Shown here in pieces: positions 52,296 through 62,655 of a stretch of DNA of 64,000 bases. The translations under genes and the position numbers were made by a program. Positions within the stretch are counted from its first letter, which is position 1, and every line of letters starts with the position of its first letter. Origin of the DNA: Dickeya lacustris (lineage in GTDB: Bacteria > Pseudomonadota > Gammaproteobacteria > Enterobacterales > Enterobacteriaceae); contig NZ_CP114280.1 of the NCBI RefSeq assembly GCF_029635795.1, positions 3,100,001 through 3,164,000 on the forward strand, written 5' to 3'. The notes below the pieces were generated by a model. It searched no databases. It worked only from the letters and a program-made list of their open reading frames with translations, and was not told the DNA's origin.

Positions 52296-52883
52296 ATGAA
52301 CAGTTTGTGTGTTGGTTTGGTATCGATTTCTGATCGCGCATCCAGCGGTGTCTATCAGGATGAGGGCATTCCAGCTCTGCAAGCCTGGCTTTCAGAAGCC
52401 CTGACGACGCCTTTTGATGTACAAACCCGTTTGGTGCCGGATGAACAGCCGTTAATTGAACAGGCACTGTGCGAGCTGGTGGATGAGTGCGGTTGCCATC
52501 TGGTGTTGACGACCGGTGGCACGGGGCCGGCGCGACGCGATGTGACGCCGGATGCCACGCTCGCCGTCGCGGACAGAGAAATGCCTGGCTTTGGCGAGCA
52601 GATGCGCCAGATCAGTCTGCGTTTTGTACCCACGGCGATTTTGTCGCGTCAGGTGGGGGTGATTCGCAAGCAGGCGTTGATTTTGAACCTGCCGGGCCAA
52701 CCGAAATCGATTCGTGAAACCTTGTCCGGCCTTAAAGATGCTGACGGGCAGGTCATTGTTGCAGGGATTTTTGCCAGTGTGCCTTACTGTATCCAACTGT
52801 TGGAAGGCCCGTATATTGAAACGAATCCCGATGTCGTAGCGGTTTTTCGTCCAAAAAGTGCAATTCGCGATATAAATGGCTGA
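52296..52883 (+). CDS. mog: Molybdopterin adenylyltransferase
   Basis: 195 residues from ATG 52296, ribosome site AAGGGG, as in E. coli Mog. It adenylates molybdopterin before molybdenum insertion. Conserved: LVSISDRASSGVYQDEGIPA, LVLTTGGTGPARRDVTPDAT and LNLPGQPKSIRETL. An in-frame GTG two codons upstream is less likely. Confidence 0.95.
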   Translation: MNSLCVGLVSISDRASSGVYQDEGIPALQAWLSEALTTPFDVQTRLVPDEQPLIEQALCELVDECGCHLVLTTGGTGPARRDVTPDATLAVADREMPGFGEQMRQISLRFVPTAILSRQVGVIRKQALILNLPGQPKSIRETLSGLKDADGQVIVAGIFASVPYCIQLLEGPYIETNPDVVAVFRPKSAIRDING

Positions 52884-53012
52884 ATTTAGATATTTTCAAT
52901 GCTAAATATTTCACCGCACTGGTGTGTAAGAATGCTGACGCTATAGTAATCTTTCGTTTACATGAAAAATGAAAGTTATTTTTCTCATCACACTAGTATT
53001 TTTTGGTGATTT

Positions 53013-54326
53013 ATGGCTGCTGAAAAACAGCGCCGGTTGAACCGGCACGATTACAAAACCCTGTCACTGGCGGCGCTGGGGGGAGCACTGGAGTTCTACG
53101 ACTTCATTATCTTTGTGTTTTTCGCCGCCGTTATTGGTGAACTCTTTTTCCCGCCGGACATCCCTGAATGGCTGCGACAGATGCAAACTTTTGGCATTTT
53201 CGCCGCTGGTTATCTTGCTCGTCCGCTGGGCGGTATTGTGATGGCGCACTTTGGCGACCGGGTTGGCCGCAAAAAAATGTTCAGCCTGAGCATTTTGCTG
53301 ATGGCATTGCCGACGCTGGTGATGGGGATGTTGCCGACATATGCGAATATTGGCATCGCCGCCCCGCTGTTATTGTTACTGATGCGTGTGCTGCAAGGCG
53401 CGGCGATTGGCGGTGAAGTGCCTGGCGCTTGGGTATTTGTCGCCGAGCACGTACCGCGTGAGCGGATTGGTTTTGCCTGTGGCACCCTAACCGCTGGCCT
53501 GACGCTCGGAATTTTGTTTGGGTCAATGATTGCCACTTTACTGAATACGCTGTTGTCGCCAGCGCAGATTGCGGCAGGTGGATGGCGTATTCCATTCTTT
53601 ATCGGCGGGGCATTTGGCCTGATTGCGCTTTATTTGCGCCGCTGGTTACAGGAAACGCCGATTTTCCGCGAAATGTTGGCGCATAAAACGCTGGCCGAAG
53701 AGATGCCGCTCAAAGCCGTGGTGTATCGCCATAAACGCTCGGTCATTATCTGTATGTTGCTGACCTGGATTTTATCTGCGGGCATCGTGGTCGTCATTCT
53801 GATGGCACCGGTTTATTTGCAGAAATTGTATAATATCGCACCGGCATTGACGTTGCAGGCAAATAGCCTCGCGATAGTCGCATTGATGTTCGGGTGCGTG
53901 TTGGCGGGGCTGGCTGCCGATAAAATGGGGGCGGGACGCACGTTTATTTTTGGCAGCTTACTGCTCGCGGCGTGTAGCTGGTTTTTCTACTCGCAGGCAG
54001 CGCAAAACCATACGCTGCTGTTTATCAGCTATGCGCTGGCTGGCTTGAGTGTCGGCGTTGTTGGCGCAGTGCCCTATGTGATGGTCAGAGCTTTTCCTGC
54101 CTCGGTGAGATTCTCGGGGATCTCGTTTTCGTATAACGTGGCTTACGCTATTTTCGGCGGCCTGACGCCGGTTTTTGTCACATTAGTGATGAAGTGGACG
54201 CCGCTGGCACCGGCTTTTTATGTGTTGGCGCTGTGTGCGCTGGCGCTGATACTGGGCGTTTATTTGCATAACGCGTCGTATCGCGATAGTGAAGAGTCAG
54301 CGGAGGCGATACGCTCGCCCGCATAG
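53013..54326 (+). CDS. MHS-family MFS transporter
   Basis: 437 residues with about 12 membrane segments. GALEFYDFIIFVFF near residue 23, GDRVGRKKMF in the first cytoplasmic loop, and the central RRWLQETPIF loop are typical of metabolite:H+ symporters such as ShiA and ProP. The substrate is not clear from sequence. It lies between mog and satP, an acetate transporter. Confidence 0.88.
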   Translation: MAAEKQRRLNRHDYKTLSLAALGGALEFYDFIIFVFFAAVIGELFFPPDIPEWLRQMQTFGIFAAGYLARPLGGIVMAHFGDRVGRKKMFSLSILLMALPTLVMGMLPTYANIGIAAPLLLLLMRVLQGAAIGGEVPGAWVFVAEHVPRERIGFACGTLTAGLTLGILFGSMIATLLNTLLSPAQIAAGGWRIPFFIGGAFGLIALYLRRWLQETPIFREMLAHKTLAEEMPLKAVVYRHKRSVIICMLLTWILSAGIVVVILMAPVYLQKLYNIAPALTLQANSLAIVALMFGCVLAGLAADKMGAGRTFIFGSLLLAACSWFFYSQAAQNHTLLFISYALAGLSVGVVGAVPYVMVRAFPASVRFSGISFSYNVAYAIFGGLTPVFVTLVMKWTPLAPAFYVLALCALALILGVYLHNASYRDSEESAEAIRSPA

Positions 54327-54372
54327 CGGTTATAGACACGTTTATGCTGCCATGTAAAAGCGGTCACATAAA

Positions 54373-54396
54373 AAAGAGGCGCATTAGCGCCTCTTT
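54373..54396. terminator. Terminator between MFS gene and satP
   Basis: AAAGAGGCGC-ATTA-GCGCCTCTTT, a perfect stem between convergent genes. Confidence 0.85.
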
Positions 54397-54419
54397 ATCT
54401 ATATCAGTATTCTGGTAGC

Positions 54420-54992
54420 TTAGTGTGCGCCACGGGCACCAATAGGCAGGACGGTACGACCATACTGTTCATTGATCACTTCAGCCATGGCCAGATAAAT
54501 CGCGCTCGCACCGCACACGATCCCTTCATAACCGGCAAAGGTCAGCAGGGCATGGTTGCCGGTAATATTGCCGATAGCGAGCAGGGCAAACAGCACCGTC
54601 AGGCTGGCAAATACGAATTGCAGCGCGCGGTTAGCCGCCAGCGTGCCAAAGAACATAAACAGGGTGAAAATGCCCCACAGCGCCAGGAATACGCCGAGGA
54701 ACTGGCCGTCTGCCGCTTCTGCCAGACCCATCTTCGGCAGCATGATGATAGCGACCAGCACCAGCCAGAACATACCGTAAGAGGTAAAGGCGGTAACGCC
54801 GAATGTGTTGCCTTTTTTGTATTCCAGCAGACCAGCCAGAACCTGTGCGATACCGCCGTAAAAAATCCCCATGCTCAGAATGACAGAGCTCAATGGGAAA
54901 AAGCCTGCGTTATGCAGGTTCAACAAAATAGTGGTCATCCCAAAGCCCATCAGTCCCAGTGGACCTGGATTAGCCAACGTTTTAGCGTGCAT
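54420..54992 (-). CDS. satP: Acetate/succinate transporter SatP
   Basis: 190 residues, E. coli 188. Six membrane segments of the GPR1/FUN34/YaaH family. Signature near the N-terminus [20 protein letters not shown]. Also [20 protein letters not shown] and FTSYGMFWL. It moves acetate and succinate with protons. The divergent dnaK promoter lies upstream. Confidence 0.95.
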   Translation of the reverse strand: MHAKTLANPGPLGLMGFGMTTILLNLHNAGFFPLSSVILSMGIFYGGIAQVLAGLLEYKKGNTFGVTAFTSYGMFWLVLVAIIMLPKMGLAEAADGQFLGVFLALWGIFTLFMFFGTLAANRALQFVFASLTVLFALLAIGNITGNHALLTFAGYEGIVCGASAIYLAMAEVINEQYGRTVLPIGARGAH

Positions 54993-55217
54993 ACATCCTC
55001 TGCAATAACAAAATAGTCAATATAAGTGGTCAATGTGTTGTGTTGCCTGAGTGTTTTAATCTCAGGCTATAACGAGCGATAGCTTGCCACAGAATGAGTC
55101 AATGCCTTTTTCTGCGGCGAGCGCGGCATCATAGCGGGCCAACATGGGCGAGACAACAAGATAGGGGGCGAATAATTTGATCAAAAACCGGGAAGATGCA
55201 GTTTTTTTTGGTGAGCG

Positions 55218-55248
55218 CCCCTTGATGCTGGAATTGTTGTCCCCATCT
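55218..55248 (+). promoter_or_regulatory. dnaK heat-shock promoter P1 (sigma-32)
   Basis: CCCTTGAT (55218-55225) and CCCCATCT (55241-55248) match the sigma-32 consensus and mirror the E. coli dnaK P1 site, about 125 bases before dnaK. Confidence 0.85.
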
Positions 55249-55297
55249 TAGAGTCATCAGTATGGTTTGGCTGCATGACAAAGACGATTTCGGGGTG

Positions 55298-55324
55298 TTG
55301 AAAAGTCGTTTTTCGCCCGCATAG
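55298..55324 (+). promoter_or_regulatory. Possible second dnaK heat-shock promoter P2
   Basis: TTGAAAAG at 55298 and CGCCCGCATAG at 55314 resemble E. coli dnaK P2. Confidence 0.5.
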
Positions 55325-55372
55325 TAGGTTAAACCAGCACACCGGATATGACTTTTACGTGGAGATGTTTAG

Positions 55373-57283
55373 ATGGGTAAGATTATTGGTATCGACTTGG
55401 GTACAACCAACTCTTGTGTAGCGATTATGGACGGTACGCAGGTTAAGGTACTGGAAAACAGCGAAGGCGACCGCACTACGCCTTCCATCATTGCCTACAC
55501 GCAAGATGGTGAGACTCTGGTTGGCCAACCGGCTAAACGTCAGGCGGTGACTAACCCGAAAAACACCCTGTTTGCTATCAAACGTTTGATTGGCCGTCGT
55601 TTTCAGGACGAGGAAGTGCAGCGTGATGCCGACATCATGCCGTACAAAATCATTCCGGCTGATAACGGTGATGCCTGGGTTGATGTGAAAGACCAGAAAC
55701 TGGCTCCGCCGCAGATTTCCGCTGAAGTGCTGAAAAAAATGAAGAAAACAGCGGAAGATTATCTGGGTGAAACCATTACCGAAGCGGTTATCACCGTTCC
55801 GGCTTACTTCAACGATGCCCAGCGTCAGGCGACCAAAGATGCTGGCCGTATCGCTGGTCTGGAAGTCAAACGTATCATCAACGAACCGACGGCAGCGGCA
55901 CTGGCTTACGGCCTGGACAAGGGCGTTGGCAACCGTACTATCGCTGTGTACGACCTGGGCGGCGGTACATTTGATATCTCCATCATCGAAATCGATGATG
56001 TTGACGGTGAGAAAACCTTCGAAGTATTGGCGACCAACGGTGACACTCACCTGGGCGGCGAAGACTTTGACAGCCGTATGATCAACTATCTGGTTGATGA
56101 ATTTAAGAAAGATCAGGGCTTTGACCTGCGTAACGACCCGCTGGCGATGCAGCGTCTGAAAGAAGCGGCAGAAAAAGCGAAAATCGAGCTCTCTTCTGCC
56201 CAGCAGACTGACGTTAACCTGCCGTATATCACCGCTGATGCGACTGGCCCGAAACACCTGAACATTAAGGTGACGCGCGCCAAACTGGAATCTCTGGTTG
56301 AAGAGCTGGTGACTCGTTCTCTGGAGCCGCTGAAAGTCGCATTGCAGGATGCCGGGTTGTCCGTTTCTGACATCCACGACGTGATTTTGGTGGGCGGCCA
56401 GACGCGTATGCCGCTGGTACAGAAAAAAGTGGCGGATTTCTTCGGGAAAGAGCCGCGTAAAGACGTGAACCCGGATGAAGCTGTGGCTATCGGTGCTGCG
56501 GTGCAGGGTGGCGTGCTGGCCGGTGACGTAAAAGACGTGTTGTTGCTGGACGTAACACCGCTGTCACTGGGTATCGAAACCATGGGCGGCGTGATGACTC
56601 CGTTGATTACCAAGAACACCACCATCCCGACCAAGCACAGCCAGGTGTTCTCAACGGCGGAAGATAACCAATCTGCCGTAACCATCCATGTGTTGCAGGG
56701 TGAACGTAAACGCGCTCACGATAACAAGTCACTGGGGCAGTTTAATCTTGATGGTATCCAGGCCGCGCCGCGCGGTATGCCGCAGATTGAAGTGACGTTT
56801 GATATCGACGCCGACGGTATTTTGCATGTGTCTGCCAAAGACAAAAACAGTGGCCGTGAGCAGAACATCACCATTAAAGCGTCTTCTGGTTTGAATGAGG
56901 ATGAAATTCAGAAGATGGTACGTGACGCAGAAGCGAATGCTGAAGCTGACCGTAAGTTTGAAGAGCTGGTACAGGCGCGCAATCAGGGCGATCACCTGTT
57001 GCACAGCACCCGTAAACAGCTGGAAGAAACCGGTGACAAACTGGCTGCCGCTGACAAGACCGCTATCGAAGAAGCATTGAAAGCGCTGGAAAGCGCGCTG
57101 AAGGGCGAAGACAAAGCGGATATCGACGCGAAAATCCAGAAACTTGCCGAAGCCTCGACCAAGTTGCTGGAAGCGGCGCAACAGCAGCAGGCCCAGGCGG
57201 GCGCGGCTGGCGCTGACAATGCCGCACGTAAGGATGACGATGTGGTCGATGCCGAGTTCGAAGAAGTCAAAGACAAGAAATAA
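55373..57283 (+). CDS. dnaK: Hsp70 chaperone DnaK
   Basis: 636 residues, E. coli 638. The ATPase domain starts [17 protein letters not shown]. Conserved: [33 protein letters not shown] and [11 protein letters not shown]. The interdomain linker [15 protein letters not shown] leads to the substrate domain. The C-terminus ends EFEEVKDKK. DnaJ and GrpE drive its cycle. Confidence 0.98.
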   Translation: MGKIIGIDLGTTNSCVAIMDGTQVKVLENSEGDRTTPSIIAYTQDGETLVGQPAKRQAVTNPKNTLFAIKRLIGRRFQDEEVQRDADIMPYKIIPADNGDAWVDVKDQKLAPPQISAEVLKKMKKTAEDYLGETITEAVITVPAYFNDAQRQATKDAGRIAGLEVKRIINEPTAAALAYGLDKGVGNRTIAVYDLGGGTFDISIIEIDDVDGEKTFEVLATNGDTHLGGEDFDSRMINYLVDEFKKDQGFDLRNDPLAMQRLKEAAEKAKIELSSAQQTDVNLPYITADATGPKHLNIKVTRAKLESLVEELVTRSLEPLKVALQDAGLSVSDIHDVILVGGQTRMPLVQKKVADFFGKEPRKDVNPDEAVAIGAAVQGGVLAGDVKDVLLLDVTPLSLGIETMGGVMTPLITKNTTIPTKHSQVFSTAEDNQSAVTIHVLQGERKRAHDNKSLGQFNLDGIQAAPRGMPQIEVTFDIDADGILHVSAKDKNSGREQNITIKASSGLNEDEIQKMVRDAEANAEADRKFEELVQARNQGDHLLHSTRKQLEETGDKLAAADKTAIEEALKALESALKGEDKADIDAKIQKLAEASTKLLEAAQQQQAQAGAAGADNAARKDDDVVDAEFEEVKDKK

Positions 57284-57392
57284 TCGCCCTTAGGCGGGCG
57301 CAGTAGCGGTAGCTCATACTGTTGCTGGCAACCAGCACGGGCGTCGGGGAAACTCTGCGCCCGTGCACGCATGTTGAGGGCAGGAAAAAATA

Positions 57393-58526
57393 ATGGCGAA
57401 GCAAGACTACTACGAAATTCTGGGCGTTGCGAAAAGCGCAGATGAGCGCGAAATTAAAAAGGCTTATAAGCGGCTGGCGATGAAATATCACCCCGATCGT
57501 AATCCGGGTGATAAAGAAGCCGAAGCGAAGTTTAAAGAAGTCAAAGAAGCCTATGAAATTTTGACCGATGCTCAGAAACGTGCCGCTTACGACCAGTATG
57601 GACACGCCGCATTTGAACAAGGCGGCATGGGCGGCGGCGGTGCCGGTGGCTTCGGCGGGGCAGATTTTGGCGACATTTTTGGTGACGTGTTTGGCGATAT
57701 TTTTGGCGGCGGTCGTCGTCAACGCGCCAGTCGCGGCGCTGATTTACGTTACACCATGGAGTTGACGCTCGAAGAAGCGGTGCGCGGCGTCACCAAAGAA
57801 ATTCGTATTCCAACGCTGCAAGAGTGTGATGTTTGCCATGGCAGCGGTGCTAAACCTGGCAGCAATGCGGTGACGTGCCCGACGTGTCATGGCAATGGTC
57901 AGGTGCAGATGCGTCAGGGCTTTTTCACGGTGCAGCAAACCTGCCCGCACTGCCATGGACGCGGCAAAATCATCAAAGATCCTTGCACCAAGTGCCATGG
58001 TCACGGTCGTGTCGAGAAAAGTAAAACGCTGTCGGTCAAGATCCCGGCAGGGGTTGATACCGGCGATCGTATTCGTCTGGCTGGCGAAGGAGAAGCCGGG
58101 GAGTTTGGCGCTCCGGCAGGGGATTTGTACGTACAGGTTCAGGTACGCGAACACCCCATCTTCCAGCGTGAAGACAATAACCTCTATTGCGAAGTGCCGA
58201 TTAACTTCGCCATGGCGGCATTAGGCGGTGAAATCGAAGTGCCAACCCTTGATGGCCGGGTGATGCTGAAAGTGCCCGCAGAAACCCAGACCGGCAAGCT
58301 GTTCCGTATGCGTGGCAAGGGCGTGAAATCAGTGCGCGGTGGCGTGCAGGGCGACCTGCTGTGCCGCGTCGTGGTCGAGACACCGGTGAACCTGAGCGAC
58401 AGGCAGAAGCAACTGTTGCAAGAGTTGCAGGAAAGCTTTGGCGGCCCTACGGGTGAAGGCAACAGCCCGCGCTCTAAAAGCTTTTTCGATGGCGTGAAAA
58501 AATTCTTTGATGACCTAACTCGTTAG
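57393..58526 (+). CDS. dnaJ: Hsp40 co-chaperone DnaJ
   Basis: 377 residues. The J domain has YHPDRN near residue 32. A Gly/Phe-rich linker ([13 protein letters not shown]) follows. Four zinc motifs CxxCxGx[33 protein letters not shown]. Then the C-terminal substrate domains. It lies 109 bases after dnaK as in E. coli. A tandem duplication crosses its stop codon. Confidence 0.97.
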   Translation: MAKQDYYEILGVAKSADEREIKKAYKRLAMKYHPDRNPGDKEAEAKFKEVKEAYEILTDAQKRAAYDQYGHAAFEQGGMGGGGAGGFGGADFGDIFGDVFGDIFGGGRRQRASRGADLRYTMELTLEEAVRGVTKEIRIPTLQECDVCHGSGAKPGSNAVTCPTCHGNGQVQMRQGFFTVQQTCPHCHGRGKIIKDPCTKCHGHGRVEKSKTLSVKIPAGVDTGDRIRLAGEGEAGEFGAPAGDLYVQVQVREHPIFQREDNNLYCEVPINFAMAALGGEIEVPTLDGRVMLKVPAETQTGKLFRMRGKGVKSVRGGVQGDLLCRVVVETPVNLSDRQKQLLQELQESFGGPTGEGNSPRSKSFFDGVKKFFDDLTR

Positions 58527-58542
58527 ATGACCTAACTCGTTA
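58509..58542 (+). repeat. 17-bp tandem duplication over the dnaJ stop
   Basis: GATGACCTAACTCGTTA occurs at 58509-58525 and again at 58526-58542 without a mismatch. The first copy encodes the last codons and most of the stop (TAG at 58524-58526). Confidence 0.92.
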
Positions 58543-58846
58543 ATCGTGTCAATGTTGCGTGTGAAAACCGGTCGCTATGTAGCGGCCGGTTTTTTTATTT
58601 TTGGCGATAAGAAGCGGGTATTGGCTAAAGCATCGGTTTTTTCGTGTATTCAGTGCGTTTAAAACTACTTTTAACGATGGGTGAGGTGGCTTAACCTTGT
58701 CTACCCCGATGGCTGAGGAACGCGATGTTATGCCATTACGGTTTTATGGTGGTGTTTGCATGCAGTCGTGGTTTGAGTCGTGATGGGTCACGCTTGTGAC
58801 AGCATGGCGTACACGCCTGATGCATTATCTGTAAGGGAGAAGAAGA
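58527..58846. other. dnaJ-nhaA intergenic region
   Basis: 320 bases. It has the dnaJ terminator and probably the NhaR-controlled nhaA promoter, whose site I cannot define. Confidence 0.45.
58564..58597 (+). terminator. Terminator after dnaJ
   Basis: AAACCGGTCGCT pairs with AGCGGCCGGTTT with one bulge-like mismatch, followed by a run of T. Confidence 0.75.
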
Positions 58847-60022
58847 ATGATAAAGCTCGTTCGTTATTTGATTGGCCTTGAGGCGGCCGCTGGTCTTATT
58901 CTTATTGCCGCGACGCTGCTGGCGCTGGCTATCGCCAATCATCCGGCCACATTGCCGTGGTATCAGGCATTTTTGGATACGCCGGTTATGATGGGGATCG
59001 GCGCATTACATATTAATAAGCCGCTGCTGCTATGGATTAATGATGGCCTGATGGCATTGTTTTTTCTGATGGTCGGTCTGGAAGTGAAGCGCGAGCTGGT
59101 GATGGGTGCATTAGCCAGCCGTAAACAGGCGATGTTACCCGTGCTGGCGGCCTTCGGCGGTATGCTGGTTCCGGCACTGTTTTTCCTGCTCTTTAACGCC
59201 AGTGATGCGCAAACGCGTTCCGGCTGGGCGATTCCTACCGCGACGGATATTGCTTTTGCCGTTGGTATTTTAGTGCTGCTGGGAAAAAGGGTGCCCGTTG
59301 GCTTGAAAGTCTTTTTATTGGCGCTGGCGATTATTGATGACTTGGGCGCTATTGTGATTATTGCCCTGTTTTATACCCAGCAACTGCACTGGCTGGCGCT
59401 GTCAGGCGCGCTGGCGGCCATTGTTTTATTGGCGTATATGAATTACCAGCAGGTGATGAAAACTTCAGTTTACTTGTTGGTGGGGGCGGTGCTGTGGGTG
59501 TTTATTCTTAAGTCTGGGGTACATGCCACGCTTGCAGGCGTGATTGTCGGGTTCTTTATCCCATTGCGCGCACCGGCAGGAAAACCCTCACCGGCCGTTA
59601 CGTTGGAGCATGGTTTACAAAGCTGGATAGCACTGTTGATTATTCCGCTATTTGCGTTTGCCAATGCGGGTATTTCGCTGCAAGGCGTGACATTAAATCA
59701 CCTGGTTTCGCCGTTAACGTTGGGTATAGCCAGCGGCCTGTTGCTGGGTAAACCGATTGGTGTCTCGCTGTTTAGTGCCTTAGTCGTGCGTTTAGGGTTG
59801 GCCAAATTACCCGCAGGCGTGACATTACGACAGATTATGGCGGTATCCGTGTTGTGCGGTATCGGCTTTACCATGTCTATCTTCATTACGCTACTGGCAT
59901 TTGGCGAAGCAGACATGCAAGACATTCTCTATGCCAAGCTGGCAATTTTGCTGACGTCTCTGGTAACGGCAGTGCTGGGCTATTTTATATTGCGCTCGAT
60001 ATTGCCTGCGCGCGCGCGTTAA
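58847..60022 (+). CDS. nhaA: Na+/H+ antiporter NhaA
   Basis: 391 residues, E. coli 388. About 12 membrane segments. Essential Asp in [13 protein letters not shown] and the pair Asp-Asp in [29 protein letters not shown] and [15 protein letters not shown] are conserved. It extrudes sodium at high pH and salt. It starts after AAGGGAGAAG. Confidence 0.96.
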   Translation: MIKLVRYLIGLEAAAGLILIAATLLALAIANHPATLPWYQAFLDTPVMMGIGALHINKPLLLWINDGLMALFFLMVGLEVKRELVMGALASRKQAMLPVLAAFGGMLVPALFFLLFNASDAQTRSGWAIPTATDIAFAVGILVLLGKRVPVGLKVFLLALAIIDDLGAIVIIALFYTQQLHWLALSGALAAIVLLAYMNYQQVMKTSVYLLVGAVLWVFILKSGVHATLAGVIVGFFIPLRAPAGKPSPAVTLEHGLQSWIALLIIPLFAFANAGISLQGVTLNHLVSPLTLGIASGLLLGKPIGVSLFSALVVRLGLAKLPAGVTLRQIMAVSVLCGIGFTMSIFITLLAFGEADMQDILYAKLAILLTSLVTAVLGYFILRSILPARAR

Positions 60023-60049
60023 TCTTTATGGTCTACGGGGCGGGCGATA

Positions 60050-60913
60050 ATGTCGCACATCAACTACAACCATCTCTATTATTTCTGGCACGTGTATAAA
60101 GCCGGTTCAGTGGCGACAGCCGCTGAACGGCTATTTCTGACGCCGCAGACCGTGACCGGGCAAATCAAACGATTAGAGAGGCGTTTACAGGGCAATCTGT
60201 TTAAGCGCAAAGGGCGAGGGCTGGAGCCAACCGAGCTGGGGCAATTGGTGTTCCGCTACGCCGATAAAATGTTTACGTTAAGCCAGGAGATGCTGGATAT
60301 CGTTAATTATCGCAAAGAATCCAGCCTGTTATTTGACGTTGGCGTAGCGGATGCGCTTTCCAAACGCCTGGTGAGCCGGGTGCTGGAGTCGGTGGTGAAT
60401 GAACAGGCGTCGATTCATTTACGCTGTTTTGAGTCAACGCATGAGCTGCTATTAGAGCAGCTCAGTCAGCATAAGCTCGATATGATTTTATCCGACTGCC
60501 CGGTCGATTCAGGCCAGCAGGCTGGATTATTTTCTCGCAAGCTGGGTGAGTGTGAGGTGAGTTTTTATTGTCGTAAACCGCTGCCTGATTTGCCATTTCC
60601 TGCGTGCCTGACCCAGCGTAAATTATTGATTCCGGCGCGCCGTACCATGTTAGGCCGGAAATTACTGAACTGGATTAGCGAGCAAAACCTGTCGGTTGAT
60701 GTGATGGGGGAATTTGATGATGCGGCATTGATGATGGCGTTTGGATTGAATCATGATGCCATTTTTGTCGCGCCATCGTTGCATGTCAGTGCAATGCAAA
60801 CCCATGAGGATATTCAGGCAATTGGCCGTTTGGACGGTATCAGTGAGGAGTATTATGTGATTTTCGCTGAACGCATGATTCAACATCCGGCGGTAACAGC
60901 GGATATGCAATGA
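60050..60913 (+). CDS. nhaR: LysR-type regulator NhaR with frameshifted C-terminus
   Basis: 287 residues as given. It matches E. coli NhaR up to MIQHPAV. Helix-turn-helix: [20 protein letters not shown]; the effector domain follows. After codon HPAV the frame gives TADMQ and stops. The next frame reads [14 protein letters not shown] and stops at 60939-60941, like the E. coli end QRICNTDYSALFS. One extra A at 60895-60896 explains this. NhaR activates nhaA in response to sodium and follows it directly. Confidence 0.9.
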   Translation: MSHINYNHLYYFWHVYKAGSVATAAERLFLTPQTVTGQIKRLERRLQGNLFKRKGRGLEPTELGQLVFRYADKMFTLSQEMLDIVNYRKESSLLFDVGVADALSKRLVSRVLESVVNEQASIHLRCFESTHELLLEQLSQHKLDMILSDCPVDSGQQAGLFSRKLGECEVSFYCRKPLPDLPFPACLTQRKLLIPARRTMLGRKLLNWISEQNLSVDVMGEFDDAALMMAFGLNHDAIFVAPSLHVSAMQTHEDIQAIGRLDGISEEYYVIFAERMIQHPAVTADMQ

Positions 60914-60956
60914 GGATTTCTCTTCTCTGTTCACCTCATGAGCAAAATGCGGAGAC

Positions 60957-60983
60957 AAAAAAACCGGCCAGAGCCGGTTTCTT
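60957..60983 (-). terminator. Terminator after rpsT
   Basis: AAACCGGC-CAGA-GCCGGTTT stem with an A run on the left, which is a T run for rpsT transcription. Confidence 0.8.
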
Positions 60984-61007
60984 TAGCGAGCTATCACGTT
61001 GCCGTGA

Positions 61008-61271
61008 TTACTGCATCGCGCTGATCTGTGCAGCCAGATTAGATTTATGACGCGCAGCTTTGTTTTTGTGGATCAAACCTTTGCTGGCCTGACGATCCAC
61101 GATCGGTTGCATGTCATTAAACGCTTTCTGCGCAGCTTCTTTATCGCCAGTGGCGATAGCCGCATACACTTTCTTGATGAAAGTACGCATCATAGAGCGA
61201 CGGCTAGCGTTGTGCTTGCGACGCTTCTCAGACTGTACGGCGCGTTTCTTAGCTGATTTGATATTAGCCAA
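61008..61271 (-). CDS. rpsT: 30S ribosomal protein S20
   Basis: 87 residues, as in E. coli. [20 protein letters not shown] at the N-terminus and [16 protein letters not shown] at the end. The start codon is TTG (61269-61271), the same unusual start known for E. coli rpsT, with GGGAG upstream. S20 is a helical protein that binds 16S rRNA. Confidence 0.97.
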   Translation of the reverse strand: MANIKSAKKRAVQSEKRRKHNASRRSMMRTFIKKVYAAIATGDKEAAQKAFNDMQPIVDRQASKGLIHKNKAARHKSNLAAQISAMQ

Positions 61272-61319
61272 GGTACAACTCCCAAATATATTCTATCGAG
61301 GACAATTCAAAGGCCGAGG

Positions 61320-61348
61320 AATATGCCCTTTTAGCCTTCTTTTGTCAA
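61320..61348 (-). promoter_or_regulatory. Probable rpsT promoter
   Basis: On the minus strand TTGACA (61343-61348) and CATATT (61320-61325) are 17 bp apart. A GC-rich stretch (CCTCGGCC) follows the -10, typical of growth-rate-controlled ribosomal promoters. Confidence 0.5.
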
Positions 61349-61621
61349 TGGATTTGTGCAAATAAGCGCCGTTTGTACGTCAGCGCCAGTTACGTTGTGA
61401 TGGCGCGGGATTTTAGCAGCTTAAGCGCCCGGAATACAGCCTTTCACATCAGAAATTCACCCTTTACCCTGCTTATCTCAGGCGCAGTATGCCAAACGTT
61501 TGATTAGCGACTGAAAGCCATGGGGCTGCTGCCCGACGCTCGCCAGTGCTGAATGAGAATTTCTCATCGTGTTGGCAGATTAAAATCCGGTGTGCGGGCA
61601 ACAAAAGGCATGAATCGCGGG

Positions 61622-61650
61622 TTAACCTTACCCGTTGTACAAGGTATAAT
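61622..61650 (+). promoter_or_regulatory. Possible ribF promoter
   Basis: A perfect TATAAT (61645-61650) lies 30 bases before ribF, but the -35 region (TTAACC) is weak. Confidence 0.45.
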
Positions 61651-61679
61651 CCGCCGATTTCCACTGTTTTGAGCCAGTT

Positions 61680-62621
61680 ATGCAGCTAATTCGCGGTATA
61701 CACAATCTTCAGGCCTGCCATTACGGCTGTGTGCTAACTATTGGTAACTTTGACGGTGTTCATCGCGGGCATCAGGCGCTGCTTGAACGCCTCAGGCAGG
61801 AGGGGAAATCGCGCGGGCTGCCGGTCATGGTGATGATATTCGAACCCCAGCCGCTGGAGCTGTTCGCGACAGGCAAAGCACCGGCCCGGCTGACCCGGCT
61901 GCGCGATAAAGTAAAATATTTGGCGCAGGCCGGTGTGGATTACGTACTGTGCGTTACGTTTGACGCCAGTTTTGCCGCCAATCATGCCAGTACCTTTATC
62001 TCCAGCCTGTTGGTAGAAAAGCTGGGCGTGAAATTTCTGGTGGTGGGCGATGACTTCCGTTTCGGCGCTGGTCGGGAAGGGGATTTCCTGCTATTACAGA
62101 AAGCCGGGGCCGAGCTGGGCTTTGAGGTGTACAGCACCGCCACATTTTGCCGCAGCGGTAAACGGGTGAGCAGCACCGCCGTGCGTGAGGCATTGGCAAA
62201 TGATGATCTGGCGCTTGCCGGAGAACTGCTGGGCCATCCGTTCAGCATCTCAGGCCGGGTGGTACACGGCAATGAGCTGGGGCGCACCATCGGGTTTCCA
62301 ACGGCTAACCTGCCTTTGAAACGCCAGGTGTCACCGGTGAGCGGTGTGTATGCCGTTGAGGTGCTTGGCTTGGGCGATGCGCCGCTGCCCGGCGTTGCCA
62401 ATATCGGCACCCGCCCGACGGTGACGGGAGACAAACGCCAGCAACTGGAAGTGCATTTACTGGATATAACGCTGGATCTATATGGCAAACATATAGATGT
62501 GGTGATGAGTAAGAAATTACGTAGTGAGCAGCGGTTTGCTTCGCTGGATGCGCTGAAGCAGCAAATCGCCAACGATGTGGTGGCCGCCCGTGAGTTCTTT
62601 GGGTTAAAGGCACCGGTTTAA
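61680..62621 (+). CDS. ribF: Bifunctional riboflavin kinase/FAD synthetase
   Basis: 313 residues, as in E. coli. The N-terminal FMN adenylyltransferase has [16 protein letters not shown] near residue 21, with [10 protein letters not shown] later. The C-terminal riboflavin kinase has [11 protein letters not shown]. It makes FMN and FAD. ileS follows after a gap of 34 bases, as in E. coli. Confidence 0.96.
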   Translation: MQLIRGIHNLQACHYGCVLTIGNFDGVHRGHQALLERLRQEGKSRGLPVMVMIFEPQPLELFATGKAPARLTRLRDKVKYLAQAGVDYVLCVTFDASFAANHASTFISSLLVEKLGVKFLVVGDDFRFGAGREGDFLLLQKAGAELGFEVYSTATFCRSGKRVSSTAVREALANDDLALAGELLGHPFSISGRVVHGNELGRTIGFPTANLPLKRQVSPVSGVYAVEVLGLGDAPLPGVANIGTRPTVTGDKRQQLEVHLLDITLDLYGKHIDVVMSKKLRSEQRFASLDALKQQIANDVVAAREFFGLKAPV

Positions 62622-62655
62622 TTTTTCTCTAGCCGAAAACGAAATCGAGAAACGA

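Larger units (their letters stand above)
54993..55372. other. satP-dnaK intergenic region
   Basis: 380 bases. It holds the dnaK heat-shock promoters (55218-55248, 55298-55324). No gene is seen. Confidence 0.55.
61272..61679. other. rpsT-ribF divergent intergenic region
   Basis: 408 bases. It holds probable promoters for rpsT and ribF (described separately). No gene is seen. Confidence 0.5.
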
